From Paenibacillus sp. LS1 (GTDB taxonomy: Bacteria; Bacillota; Bacilli; Paenibacillales; Paenibacillaceae), in NCBI RefSeq assembly GCF_026013365.1, contig NZ_JAPDOE010000002.1, forward strand, positions 620,001 through 684,000: a stretch of DNA of 64,000 nt. The letters run 5' to 3'. A program made the position numbers and the translations under genes. The notes under the pieces were generated by a model. The model had not been told where the DNA came from. It saw only the letters and a list, made by a program, of their open reading frames with translations, and searched no databases. Position 1 is the first letter of the stretch, and the number at the start of each line of letters is the position of its first letter. Shown piece after piece: positions 7,992 through 16,800 of the stretch.

Positions 7992-8793
7992 CCGGGTTTT
8001 CGCCCTTTCTGGCGTTGTTCAGAAGTTCTTTCACATCATCCAGCAAGTCTTTGAGCCCTTCCATGTCATGTCGTTCCCAGTAATCGTTAAAACGTTTCTG
8101 TGCTTCAATCGCTTCACTGACAAGGTGGTAGAAGTACAATTGATGAATGATATTCAATGTTCTTGACACGATATTCGAATCATCTTCAAAGGCCTTCTGT
8201 GCCTCCAGAATTTGCAGACGAATCGCAGACATCTCGTTGTCCAGTATAAACGCGGCCTCAGCCGTTTTTTTCAGCCTGGTTCTCATCTCATCAGGTAACC
8301 CTTCCCGAAACTTGTAACTCAGCGAATGTTCAATGGTAGCCCAGAAGTTCATGGCAAGCGTCCGGATCTGTATCTCGGCCAATACTTTCTTTTGTCCCAG
8401 AGCCGTCTGAACGGGATACTCAATAATCATATGGAAGCTGCGATAGCCACTCTCTTTGAAATTCGTAATGTAATCTTTCTCAATGAGTACCGTGAGGTCC
8501 TTACGGCCTCGAATATACTCGGCAACCCGACGGATATCATCTACGAATTGGCACATAATGCGGATACCTGCAATATCCTCAATGCCTGTTTCCACGTCAT
8601 CAAGCGACACATTCAGTCGTCTGGATTTCTCCAGAATACTGGATATTTTTTTGACACGACCGGTAACGAATTCAATCGGGGCATACTCTTCCCGTTTTTT
8701 CAGCTCCGCCCGCATTGTCTTAAACTTGACTTTCAATTCCTCTACCGCTTGCTCATAAGGAAGTAAAAATGTACCCCAGTCTCTACCGTCCAT
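7978..8793 (-). CDS. relQ: Small alarmone synthetase SasB/RelQ
   Basis: Synthesises ppGpp or pppGpp by moving pyrophosphate from ATP to GDP or GTP, in the cytosol. The 271-residue protein has only the synthetase domain, no hydrolase or regulatory domains. Family motifs are seen in order: FVTGRVKKISSILEK, IEDIAGIRIMCQFVDD, KESGYRSFHMIIEYP, and EIQIRTLAMNFWATIEHSL, the G-loop and the substrate-binding Glu and Arg segments. Similarity to B. subtilis YjbM is evident over the whole synthetase part. The C-terminal 60 residues are extended beyond YjbM. A GGAGG site precedes the ATG. It overlaps the DUF309 gene by 14 bases. Confidence 0.92.
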   Translation of the reverse strand: MDGRDWGTFLLPYEQAVEELKVKFKTMRAELKKREEYAPIEFVTGRVKKISSILEKSRRLNVSLDDVETGIEDIAGIRIMCQFVDDIRRVAEYIRGRKDLTVLIEKDYITNFKESGYRSFHMIIEYPVQTALGQKKVLAEIQIRTLAMNFWATIEHSLSYKFREGLPDEMRTRLKKTAEAAFILDNEMSAIRLQILEAQKAFEDDSNIVSRTLNIIHQLYFYHLVSEAIEAQKRFNDYWERHDMEGLKDLLDDVKELLNNARKGENPDEHL

Positions 8794-8927
8794 GCTTATG
8801 CCTCCTGTCTCTATAGCGTCCCCTGTTCTATTCCATTATACATGATGTTTGGTGGGGGGAAGAGTACCGAACCATTTTACGCTCTTCCATGCTTCTATAT
8901 TTTCATTCCGGGGATTCACATTGCTTC

Positions 8928-10025
8928 TTAACGATGCTCCGCACCAACTGCTTCGGAGATATGACGATAACCGTCTTTGCGCAGCAACTCACGCAGTCCG
9001 GCATGAATGCGCCGATTCACCTCAGGACCTTCATAGATCAATGCTGTATATATTTCGACCAGACTTGCTCCGGCTTTAATTTTCTCGTATGCATCCTCAC
9101 TTGTGAAAATGCCCCCTGAACCGATGATCGGAAGTTTTCCTTCGGTCTGGCGATAGATCTGGCGAATAATCTCCGTTGAACGGTCACGTAAAGGTTTACC
9201 GCTCAGACCGCCCGTTTCCTTCGCATGTTGGTGGGAAAGTCCTGCGCGACTGATGGTTGTGTTCGTTGCAATAATGCCTGCAACACCACTGTCTGCAATC
9301 GTGCGAACCATATATTCAAGTTCCTGATCATTCACATCTGGTGCGATCTTCACCAGCACGGATTTGATCGCTCCACCCGCTCGTGCATGCTGCACGTTCA
9401 TCTCGTTCATGACCGCAGCGAGCAGTTCCTTCAATTCATTCCCATGTTGCAGATTACGCAAATCCGGTGTATTTGGTGAACTGATATTAACTACAAACAG
9501 GTCAGCATAATCGTATAGCGCCTGAATGCACTTCGAATAGTCCAGGTGAGCTTCTTCATTAGAAGTTGCCTTATTCTTGCCGATGTTAACAGCCACTGGA
9601 ATGCGACGATCCTGAAGACGCGCCAACTCACCAGCCATAGCTTCCGCACCGAGATTGTTGAAGCCCATTCGGTTGACCAAAGCCTCATCTGGAGGTAAAC
9701 GGAACAACCGTGGCTGATCGTTACCTGGTTGTGCAAGTGGCGTCACCGTTCCCACTTCCATGAATCCAAATCCAATGGAAGAAAAGCCCGTTACGGCCTG
9801 GCCGTTTTTGTCCAGACCCGCAGCCAGACCGACAGGTGTAGGGAAATGACACCCAAACATGTCAACAGCCAGATCAGACGTTTCACGAACGCCGTACATC
9901 ACTCGAAGTCCGGAAGGAACCGGACGGATGCTGCCCATGCCACTAAGGCCGCCAATAATCAGATGATGGGCCTGTTCAGGGTCCATTTTGAACAACAAAG
10001 GTTTAGCAAGACTTCTGTATAACAA
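8928..10025 (-). CDS. pyrD: Dihydroorotate dehydrogenase, class 2
   Basis: Oxidises dihydroorotate to orotate in pyrimidine synthesis, passing electrons to quinone. Class 2 features are the N-terminal helical membrane-contact segment (LLYRSLAKPLLFKMDPEQAHH), VGLAAGLDKNG, NRMGFNN, and VNISSPNTPDLR, where class 2 enzymes have a catalytic Ser. FMN-binding segments NTTISR and IIGSGGIFTSEDAYEKI follow. I place the start at a TTG at 10025 (365 aa), because GGAG lies 8 bases before it. A GTG at 10034 directly touches the same GGAG and is unlikely. It is not in a pyr operon here. Many Bacillus species use the class 1B PyrD with PyrK instead. Confidence 0.92.
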   Translation of the reverse strand: MLYRSLAKPLLFKMDPEQAHHLIIGGLSGMGSIRPVPSGLRVMYGVRETSDLAVDMFGCHFPTPVGLAAGLDKNGQAVTGFSSIGFGFMEVGTVTPLAQPGNDQPRLFRLPPDEALVNRMGFNNLGAEAMAGELARLQDRRIPVAVNIGKNKATSNEEAHLDYSKCIQALYDYADLFVVNISSPNTPDLRNLQHGNELKELLAAVMNEMNVQHARAGGAIKSVLVKIAPDVNDQELEYMVRTIADSGVAGIIATNTTISRAGLSHQHAKETGGLSGKPLRDRSTEIIRQIYRQTEGKLPIIGSGGIFTSEDAYEKIKAGASLVEIYTALIYEGPEVNRRIHAGLRELLRKDGYRHISEAVGAEHR

Positions 10026-10279
10026 ATCACTCACTCCGTTCTGGTCCGGTACGCCAAAAAGCCGTTTTCCGTCTTTTCATATGTAAAAAAACACTCTACA
10101 CACAAGTCTATCTGTTTCTTATTAAAAAGGAAAGTAGTTTGCGCATAGACAGCACAAATCGAATGATGCAAAATGCTCACAAGAAATCTACCCGCCTACT
10201 GGAAATGACGAGTTGAATTCTTTACAATGAGAGCATGGTTACTCTACACCAGTTCTATTCCAATAAGGAGGAATAACTC
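10026..10279. other. Divergent intergenic region
   Basis: About 250 bases between pyrD (minus) and the small membrane protein gene (plus). It should hold both promoters. I see T-rich stretches but no element I would assign with confidence. Confidence 0.4.
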
Positions 10280-10417
10280 ATGGCTCCCAAACGTAAACCA
10301 CCTGCATTACAGCAAAAGAAAGAAGAAGTGAATCGCAAAGCCATTGCATGGACAGCAGCCAGTGTAGGCGGCTTGATCATCATCATTGGTGCTCTTATCA
10401 TTATTGCCAACATGTAG
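10280..10417 (+). CDS. Small single-pass membrane protein, 45 aa
   Basis: A 45-codon gene with a strong AAGGAGG site 8 bases before its ATG. The product has a basic N-terminus (APKRKPPALQQKK), then one hydrophobic segment from about residue 24 (AIAWTAASVGGLIIIIGALI) to the end. This predicts a single membrane helix with the basic end inside. I do not recognise the family. It lies between pyrD and the L,D-transpeptidase gene, convergent with the latter. The site quality and membrane pattern support it as a real gene despite its size. Confidence 0.72.
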   Translation: MAPKRKPPALQQKKEEVNRKAIAWTAASVGGLIIIIGALIIIANM

Positions 10418-10459
10418 ATGATTCAGGCTGATTCCATCTGATTCTACATATCCAGCAGA

Positions 10460-11902
10460 TTAATTCAGCCAGTGATACGTTTTGTTCGGATTATTCTGCT
10501 TAGGAACAAGCGTATGCTGATAACGCTGCTTCGCTTCTGGAACAAGCGTTAGATCTGGCAGCACATCTTCTCCAATGCGTACCGGAGTGCCTTGCGGAGC
10601 GAGAGCGAATAACTCTTCTACATCTCCTGTACGCATTCTCACACATCCAAGAGACTCATCCAATCCGATGCTGTCTGGCTCGTTGGTTCCATGGATGGCA
10701 TAATTCGTATTCGAGAGTTGCATACCTCTGCTTCCGAACTCCCCGTTCGAGCGTCCATTCGGATTGACCACTTTATCTGTAATAACAAATGAACCCTCCG
10801 GTGTTCGATCACCGCCAAGTCCCACATCATACATACGAACAATGGTATCTCCACTGATTAATGCAAGTTTGTGTTTATCCTTATCAATGACAATCTCAAG
10901 CGGTTCCTGCAAAAAAGGCTGACCTCCCAGCGTATCTGCAAAGGCGGCATTGTTGCCTTGAGACGAATTCGAAGTCGTTGAACCATTCTCTTGACCACTC
11001 GAATCGTTTTTTCCTTCCTGTGCCTTTCCTTGATACAAAGCTAACAGCTTCGGAAACATCTCGGTCATACCTGGCGCAGTTTCTCCGAGAATATTATTCG
11101 GAAATGGCTGGGCCATTTGCGTTACACTCTTGGGCCAAGCGTTATTTTTTTTGCGGTAGGCAACGATTGCACTTGATAATGATGCAGCGGCTTCCTGCTT
11201 GGCGGTCCACGCCAAGGCCATCTTTTTGATTTTCGGCGTGACTTCAGGAGGTTCACAGTTACATTGCTTGGCATCATAACTCTGTGCCGTTAATTTCCCG
11301 CTCGTATTGGTTTGTACTATGTATTTCACAGGCATATTTCGCTTCCATAAAGACCAGTCATCCGAGGTTTGCATACCCAATACAGCTGAAGTCTCTACTT
11401 TCGGGCCTGATCCGGACCAGGCAGCTGCGAGGGCAGTCTCGCCATGGTTGCCTCCACCAAATGCCGCAGCGGTGAACACATTACTTGGCGCAATGGATGT
11501 AGTCCCAGTCTGTTTATCCGCTTCTATAGGCGCTGCGATGTCATCTGTGGATTCCAGTGCTGCTGACAGTGCATCAGCTGCTTCACGACTGAAACCCGGA
11601 GCGTCCGCAGGTGGCAGACCTGCCAGCACAAGCAGCATGAACAACGTAAGCCACATTTTGCGTCTACGTTGTTTTTTCTCTTTTTGCTCAGACATCTCCA
11701 CCAGTTTCTCCTGATAGTCCACCCAGATGTCAGCAGGAGCTTTACTACGTTCAAATGCCTCGTAAACCTCTCCCGCTTGCTGGAAACAATAGTTGGCTTT
11801 TGCCTCCTGCCCTTCGCCCAAGTACTCCTTTCCAAGCAAATACCAAGCCATTTTGTTGTCGGGATGTTTCTTGACATATGTTCTTAGATGAGTATTTTGC
11901 AT
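10460..11902 (-). CDS. Membrane-anchored L,D-transpeptidase (YkuD domain) with TPR
   Basis: Probable cell-wall enzyme that makes 3-3 peptide crosslinks or attaches to peptidoglycan stem peptides. Order of parts in the 480 residues: an N-terminal TPR-like segment in the cytoplasm (MAWYLLGKEYLGEGQEAKANYC, residues 19-40), a basic run, a membrane helix near residues 82-98, a long low-complexity linker rich in Gly, Ser and Gln, and a YkuD domain at the C-terminus. The catalytic block contains HGTNEPDSIG followed by ESLGCVRMRTGD, with the nucleophilic Cys. The usual SHGC is SLGC here, which occurs in some homologues. The start at 11902 has GGAGG six bases upstream. Confidence 0.85.
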   Translation of the reverse strand: MQNTHLRTYVKKHPDNKMAWYLLGKEYLGEGQEAKANYCFQQAGEVYEAFERSKAPADIWVDYQEKLVEMSEQKEKKQRRRKMWLTLFMLLVLAGLPPADAPGFSREAADALSAALESTDDIAAPIEADKQTGTTSIAPSNVFTAAAFGGGNHGETALAAAWSGSGPKVETSAVLGMQTSDDWSLWKRNMPVKYIVQTNTSGKLTAQSYDAKQCNCEPPEVTPKIKKMALAWTAKQEAAASLSSAIVAYRKKNNAWPKSVTQMAQPFPNNILGETAPGMTEMFPKLLALYQGKAQEGKNDSSGQENGSTTSNSSQGNNAAFADTLGGQPFLQEPLEIVIDKDKHKLALISGDTIVRMYDVGLGGDRTPEGSFVITDKVVNPNGRSNGEFGSRGMQLSNTNYAIHGTNEPDSIGLDESLGCVRMRTGDVEELFALAPQGTPVRIGEDVLPDLTLVPEAKQRYQHTLVPKQNNPNKTYHWLN

Positions 11903-12058
11903 CCGATCCTCCACTATTTCACCTTTTTGCGTATATCATTATATATCGGCATAATCAGGCGTTAAATCCATAGGACTTCAGTACCCGGTGAAAAAATGAG
12001 TTTTCGACAATGTTCGTCCTTGATCATAGATCATATGTTCACAGTTTAATGGAGTCAT

Positions 12059-12101
12059 AAAAAAAGCACCCTCCCTTGTCGTTAAGACAAAAGAAAGTGC
12101 T
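12059..12101 (-). terminator. Terminator of the ferredoxin gene
   Basis: On the minus strand GAGCACTTTC...CTTGTC stems around TTAAC end in a run of seven T residues, 22 bases past the fer stop codon. Confidence 0.75.
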
Positions 12102-12122
12102 CTGTGTTCATAGGAGAAATAC

Positions 12123-12365
<243 letters not shown>

Positions 12366-12482
12366 TTACATTCTCTCCTCCTAAAATTCGAAACGTACAG
12401 TGTTTTTATCTAGAAACATATTAATACAAAGTAAGAATAATTACAAATCATTTTCCAACCACAAGTCTCTATTATCCCTTAT

Positions 12483-13787
12483 TTAATCAAGACTTTGCAA
12501 GTTATCTTTTTGCAGGGAAGTGCCCCGTACTTTATGATTCCGAAGCAACACGGAAGGATCGTCCCCAAGCATGCCTGCGGTCACAACAGCATTCTCACCA
12601 AATTTATCACGTAACTGATCCATAATGCGAATCAGATTGTCCTTTTTGGGCTTCTGCTCATATTCGAACAGGTCCATCTGCACAGCGGACTCTTCTCTTG
12701 GAATCAGGTTTTGAAGTGTCACGCCCAGCATACGTACAGGCTTACCACTGCCCCAATGCTTTGCAAATAATTGACAGGCTTCACGATAGATGACTGATGC
12801 ATCCTCCGTTGGTACTTCCATCAAACGTGATCGGGTGATCGTCTTCATATCCGGTGTCCGAATCGTAATCTGAATACCCTGGCTAAACATTTCGTGCTTG
12901 CGCAATCTTCTGGCTACCTGGTCACTTATATTGAGGAAAACCCGATGAATATCATTCATATCCGATACATCCGCCGGTAAAGTAGTCGTATGCCCAATGG
13001 ATTTATTGGCTTCTCGTTCAGCGTGAACCTCGGAATGGTTAATACCATTCGCAGAATTTTTGAGCCATGCTCCATTAACTCCGAATAGTTCGGTCAACAT
13101 GTTCTCATCCGATTTGGCCAATTGGCCAATCGTTTCAATGCCCAGTTTTTTCAGTTTTTCAGCCGTCTTTTTGCCAATGCCAAACATTTCGTTACATGGC
13201 CTGTGCCAAAGAATCCGGGGTACATCCCTCATCCGTAAAATGGAGATACCGTTCGGTTTTTTCAGATCTGAAGCCATTTTCGCCAATAACTTGTTGGGTG
13301 CAATGCCAATGGAACAAGGAAGCCCTAACTCCTCCTTGATTCTACGCTGAATGCTCTCCGCAATCTCCATTGGATTTCCGAATTGCCTTGAACCTGTAAT
13401 ATCAAGATAACACTCATCAATGGACGTCGCCTCAAGCAGTGGAGTGTAACTATACGCAATTTGCATAAAGTTTCTTGAATATTTACGATATAAATGAAAA
13501 TCAGGACGAATCACAATGAGATCAGGGCACTTTTTCATAGCTTGGTGTACAACCATACCTGTTGAGATGCCTCGGTTACGAGCGGTATATGAACAGGTTA
13601 CGATTACACCTTTACGCAACTCACTGCTTCCCGCAACGGCCGTTGCTTTTCCTCTATATAGATCCGGTTCCTCCGCTTCATGTACAGAGCAGTAGAAAGC
13701 ATTCATATCCACATGCAGAATCACCCGTCCGGCTGTAGGGTAATATTGATCTACATTCGCTGGAGGATTGCCCTCTGAAGACATCAT
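12483..13787 (-). CDS. dinB: DNA polymerase IV (Y family)
   Basis: Translesion polymerase that copies past damaged bases. Catalytic residues are visible in ILHVDMNAFYCSVHEAE (first Asp) and SIDECYLDITG (Asp-Glu pair). The helix-hairpin-helix part is MFGIGKKTAEKLKKLGI. The little-finger domain follows, and QMDLFEYE near residue 382 is a beta-clamp binding peptide. At 434 residues it is slightly long because of the tail after the clamp motif. The start is one of two adjacent ATGs (13787 or 13784), with AAAGGGCGGGGG just upstream; the 13811 GTG has no site. No clear LexA box was found before it. Confidence 0.92.
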   Translation of the reverse strand: MMSSEGNPPANVDQYYPTAGRVILHVDMNAFYCSVHEAEEPDLYRGKATAVAGSSELRKGVIVTCSYTARNRGISTGMVVHQAMKKCPDLIVIRPDFHLYRKYSRNFMQIAYSYTPLLEATSIDECYLDITGSRQFGNPMEIAESIQRRIKEELGLPCSIGIAPNKLLAKMASDLKKPNGISILRMRDVPRILWHRPCNEMFGIGKKTAEKLKKLGIETIGQLAKSDENMLTELFGVNGAWLKNSANGINHSEVHAEREANKSIGHTTTLPADVSDMNDIHRVFLNISDQVARRLRKHEMFSQGIQITIRTPDMKTITRSRLMEVPTEDASVIYREACQLFAKHWGSGKPVRMLGVTLQNLIPREESAVQMDLFEYEQKPKKDNLIRIMDQLRDKFGENAVVTAGMLGDDPSVLLRNHKVRGTSLQKDNLQSLD

Positions 13788-13882
13788 GAACCCCCGCCCT
13801 TTCATGCACACTAATTAATGAAACGTAATTTACTTTCTTCTATAGTATATCAAACCTGTTATGTAAATTCAGTCACGGGCTT

Positions 13883-13990
13883 TTATTTTCTGCGAGAATT
13901 GATTAAAGATCGAATAATCAGCCAACCAACACTCACAAAAAGAATTAAAGTGATCAGGGCAATAATCGTATTTTCCCATAAAAAAGTCAA
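13883..13990 (-). CDS. Small membrane protein, 35 aa, TTG start
   Basis: A short reading frame begins with TTG at 13990, with a perfect GGAGGG site (13997-14002) six bases upstream. The product is 35 residues: a short start (TFLWENT), about 19 hydrophobic residues (IIALITLILFVSVGWLIIR) and a basic end (SLINSRRK). This is a typical small single-pass membrane protein. It lies 95 bases upstream of dinB on the same strand and may share its transcript. A TATAAT lies upstream near 14041-14046. No known family recognised. A 72-codon plus-strand frame across the same DNA looks like a shadow. Confidence 0.65.
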   Translation of the reverse strand: MTFLWENTIIALITLILFVSVGWLIIRSLINSRRK

Positions 13991-14318
13991 AATCAACCCT
14001 CCTTTTCTTCCATATATTCCAATTAAAACTCAATAGTAGATTATAACATACATCCGGATTATGAATAACATCCTTCGTTTTGCTCTAAAATCCGATAATT
14101 GTTACATCAAACTGCGATTTCTATGTAGCATTTGGCTATAATGGTGCTATAATAATTAATTATACAAATTGGCGACTTTAGGACAAATCAGCGCATTGAG
14201 TTTAACACAGTGTAGCGTTGCCGAATCGAAGGATTCGTCCACTAACGTACTTAACAGCTTTTCCCAACTTACAATCCAAACTTTTAAAAAAAGCGCTTTA
14301 TCTCAAAGGAGGATCTTC
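13991..14318. other. Divergent promoter region and cimA leader
   Basis: This 328-base stretch separates the small membrane protein gene (minus) from cimA (plus). For cimA two TATAAT boxes lie at 14137-14142 and 14148-14153, but no good -35 is evident. The cimA leader contains a perfect hairpin CGAATC-GAAG-GATTCG (14222-14237) and the palindrome AAAGCGCTTT (14290-14299), which is the core of a CcpA cre site, 20 bases before the start codon. No T-box sequence was found. Confidence 0.5.
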
Positions 14319-15938
14319 ATGTCAAAGGCCATTTCCATCTTCGATACGACTTTACGTGACGGCACACAAGGGGAGGGTGTCAGCTTATCGGCAGACGACA
14401 AACTCAAAATTGCCAAGAAGCTTGATGACCTGGGTGTCCATTATATTGAAGGCGGAATTCCCGGCAGCAACACCAAGGACATTGAGTTTTTTAAAAGAGT
14501 CAAGGAACTGAACCTGAACGCAAAGGTCGTTGCTTTTGGTAGCACACGCCGTAAAGGCAGCATCGCTAGTGAAGACGCCAACCTGAAGCGCATGATCGAA
14601 TCGGGAGCACAGGCTGCCACCCTGGTTGGTAAATCATGGGACTTCCATGTGCATACCGCTTTGCAGACTACATTGGAAGAAAATTTGTCCATGATCTATG
14701 ATTCCATCGCCTATCTGAAACAGAATGGAATGGAAGTGATCTTTGATGCAGAACACTTCTTTGACGGATTCAAACATAACCCGGAGTATGCTCAAGCGGT
14801 CTTGACCAAGGCCCACGAAGCTGGAGCGGACTGGCTCGTTATGTGTGATACCAACGGCGGGACGATGCCAAACGAGGTGCACGAGATCGTATCCACACTG
14901 TATAGAAGCCTGCCTCATGCACATCTCGGCATTCATACACATAATGATTGTGAACTGGCTGTCGCTAACACACTCAGCGCTGTACAAGCCGGAGCCCGTC
15001 AGGTTCAAGGAACGATGAACGGTTATGGAGAGCGTTGCGGTAACGCCAATCTGGCGTCCATCATTCCGAACTTGCAACTGAAGCTTGGCTATGAATGTGT
15101 TACGGAAGATTCAATGAGACAACTTACGAACGTGGCTCGTTATGTCAGTGAAATTGCTAATGTGAATATGCCGATTAATCAACCTTATGTTGGTAATGCT
15201 GCTTTTGCTCACAAAGGCGGCATCCACGTCTCTGCCATCCTGCGGGATTCCCGTACTTATGAACACATCGTGCCTGAACTGGTCGGCAACAAACAGCGTG
15301 TGCTGGTTTCAGAGCTTGCTGGACAGAGCAACATTGTGTCCAAAGCACAGGAATTGGGTCTTGAGTTCGATCCAAGCAGTGCCAATTCACGTCAGATTAT
15401 TGAGAAAATCAAAGATCTGGAGCATCAGGGTTACCAGTTCGAAGGTGCAGATGCCTCGCTCGAATTGTTAATTCGTGAAGCGAATGGTGACATGAAAGAA
15501 TTGTTCACTTTCGAATCATTCAAAATGCTTGTAGAGAAAACGGCAGGAAAATCCGTTGTTTCTGAAGCTTTTGTCAAACTTAATGTGGCTGGAACAAGTG
15601 TCTATACCGCTGCTGAAGGAAACGGTCCGGTTAATGCACTCGATAACGCGCTTCGGAAAGCATTGGTACAATACTTCCCTTCACTTGCTAACATGCACCT
15701 GTCAGACTACAAAGTGCGTGTACTTGATGAGAAGGATGCCACAGCTGCCAAAGTGCGTGTACTGATCGAATCCAAAAACACCGAAAACACATGGAACACT
15801 GTCGGTGTATCCGAGAACGTAATTGAAGCAAGTTGGGAAGCGCTCGTTCACAGTTTCCGCTATGCGTTGCTTCAAGAAAAATTGCAGGATGAGCCGGGTA
15901 CACTCCCTATTCCTGCTCACGGGTTAAGCAACCATTAA
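14319..15938 (+). CDS. cimA: (R)-citramalate synthase
   Basis: Condenses pyruvate and acetyl-CoA to citramalate, the first step of a threonine-independent route to 2-oxobutyrate and isoleucine. The 539-residue protein has an N-terminal TIM barrel starting IFDTTLRDGTQGEGVSLS (catalytic Arg and metal Asp), GIHTHNDCELAVAN (metal-binding His pair) and GTMNGYGERCGNANL, then a LeuA-type regulatory domain from about residue 390. The length and the GTQGEGVS sequence fit the long CimA type rather than LeuA. The ATG at 14319 has AAAGGAGG 6-7 bases before it. An in-frame open extension to 14169 is leader. It is monocistronic. Confidence 0.9.
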   Translation: MSKAISIFDTTLRDGTQGEGVSLSADDKLKIAKKLDDLGVHYIEGGIPGSNTKDIEFFKRVKELNLNAKVVAFGSTRRKGSIASEDANLKRMIESGAQAATLVGKSWDFHVHTALQTTLEENLSMIYDSIAYLKQNGMEVIFDAEHFFDGFKHNPEYAQAVLTKAHEAGADWLVMCDTNGGTMPNEVHEIVSTLYRSLPHAHLGIHTHNDCELAVANTLSAVQAGARQVQGTMNGYGERCGNANLASIIPNLQLKLGYECVTEDSMRQLTNVARYVSEIANVNMPINQPYVGNAAFAHKGGIHVSAILRDSRTYEHIVPELVGNKQRVLVSELAGQSNIVSKAQELGLEFDPSSANSRQIIEKIKDLEHQGYQFEGADASLELLIREANGDMKELFTFESFKMLVEKTAGKSVVSEAFVKLNVAGTSVYTAAEGNGPVNALDNALRKALVQYFPSLANMHLSDYKVRVLDEKDATAAKVRVLIESKNTENTWNTVGVSENVIEASWEALVHSFRYALLQEKLQDEPGTLPIPAHGLSNH

Positions 15939-15964
15939 TAAGGCTTATTTCCCGGAAAATAAAA

Positions 15965-16013
15965 GGAAGCCTCTGTATCCATGAATTATGGGTAACGGGG
16001 GCTTCCTTTTTTT
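15965..16013. terminator. Bidirectional terminator after cimA
   Basis: GGAAGCC (15965-15971) pairs with GGCTTCC (16000-16006) around an internal partly paired stem, then seven T residues. It sits between convergent cimA and the TlpA-like gene. The minus strand also has a T-rich tail. Confidence 0.85.
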
Positions 16014-16022
16014 AAGTAAAAA

Positions 16023-16574
16023 TTAGTTTGCGACAAGCTCTTTAATCTTACGTTCCAACTCTTTTTCAGGCAAAATACCCAAGATTATCTCCTGTATAAC
16101 GCCTCTGGAGTCAATTAGAACATTCGTCGGAAAAGCCACTCCGTTATATTGAGCATACACTGTTCCCTTCTCATCCAAGGGAATAGGGAAGGTCAGTTGG
16201 TACTCATCTACAAAAGATTTAGCATCTTTGAGTTTATCGTATGATGTTACATTAACGCCATATAGATCAAGCTTATCCTTGTATTTCGCAGCCATTCTAT
16301 TCAGTTCCGGAGCTTCCTGTTTACATGGCTCACACCAGGATGCCCAGAAGCTGACGAACGTGGCCTTATCTTTGGCGCCGCCCACACTGTACGTCTTCCC
16401 ATCCATTGCCGTCAGAGAAAAAGCAGGTGCCAGAAGACCCGCACGCGGTCCCGTCTCTGTAGGTATAGGTTCATCCTGCTTAAATACAGCAGCAATACCG
16501 TCATCCGCATTTTGGGCCAGTGCAATACCAACCAGCAAGAAAACACCGAGGAGTATGTATATGTTTCGTTTCAT
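16023..16574 (-). CDS. TlpA/ResA-like thiol-disulfide oxidoreductase
   Basis: A 183-residue exported thioredoxin-fold protein. The N-terminus (KRNIYILLGVFLLVGIALAQ) is a signal anchor. The thioredoxin domain starts near residue 49 (APAFSLTAMDGKTYSV) and carries WASWCEPCKQEAPEL, the redox-active Cys pair, near residues 78-92. The AFPTNVLID segment gives the cis-Pro. This is the usual form of ResA or TlpA proteins, which reduce cytochrome c apoproteins or other exported proteins. No cytochrome biogenesis genes are nearby, so the exact substrate is open. Confidence 0.88.
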   Translation of the reverse strand: MKRNIYILLGVFLLVGIALAQNADDGIAAVFKQDEPIPTETGPRAGLLAPAFSLTAMDGKTYSVGGAKDKATFVSFWASWCEPCKQEAPELNRMAAKYKDKLDLYGVNVTSYDKLKDAKSFVDEYQLTFPIPLDEKGTVYAQYNGVAFPTNVLIDSRGVIQEIILGILPEKELERKIKELVAN

Positions 16575-16750
16575 AACCCGCCACCCTTTTATATAATTAG
16601 CCTATTGAAACTGAAACCATAATTTCTGTGCATGCTAAATGTTGATCACGCTCTATGACAGTTCATTAAAACATGATTCCCAAATGTTCTCTTTAATATT
16701 GTACCCTTTTCCTTTAAAATTTTACAATCCGAAGCACACAAAATAAAATG

Positions 16751-16778
16751 AAAAAGGACTCCTGCCTAAGCAGGAGCC
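16751..16778 (-). terminator. Minus-strand terminator upstream of the JAB gene
   Basis: GGCTCCTGC-TTAG-GCAGGAGTCC on the minus strand is followed by five T residues. The hairpin lies just ahead of the ribosome binding site of the plus-strand JAB gene. No minus-strand gene ends immediately before it. The nearest is the exonuclease gene ending at 17278, so its message would pass antisense through the JAB gene before stopping here. Confidence 0.7.
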
Positions 16779-16800
16779 AAAGAGAGAGGGGTGAATACAA

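Noticed and set aside
12029..12040. GATCATATGTTC, a near match to the LexA core, upstream of the L,D-transpeptidase gene
   Set aside because: One core base differs (GATC for GAAC) and no promoter is aligned with it, so the match may be chance.
13818..14036. 72-codon plus-strand frame
   Set aside because: No ribosome site, and the opposite strand carries a better small gene with an ideal site.
14154..14318. T-box or leader-peptide attenuator before cimA
   Set aside because: No T-box consensus, no leader peptide rich in Ile/Val/Leu codons with a ribosome site, and no terminator before the gene.
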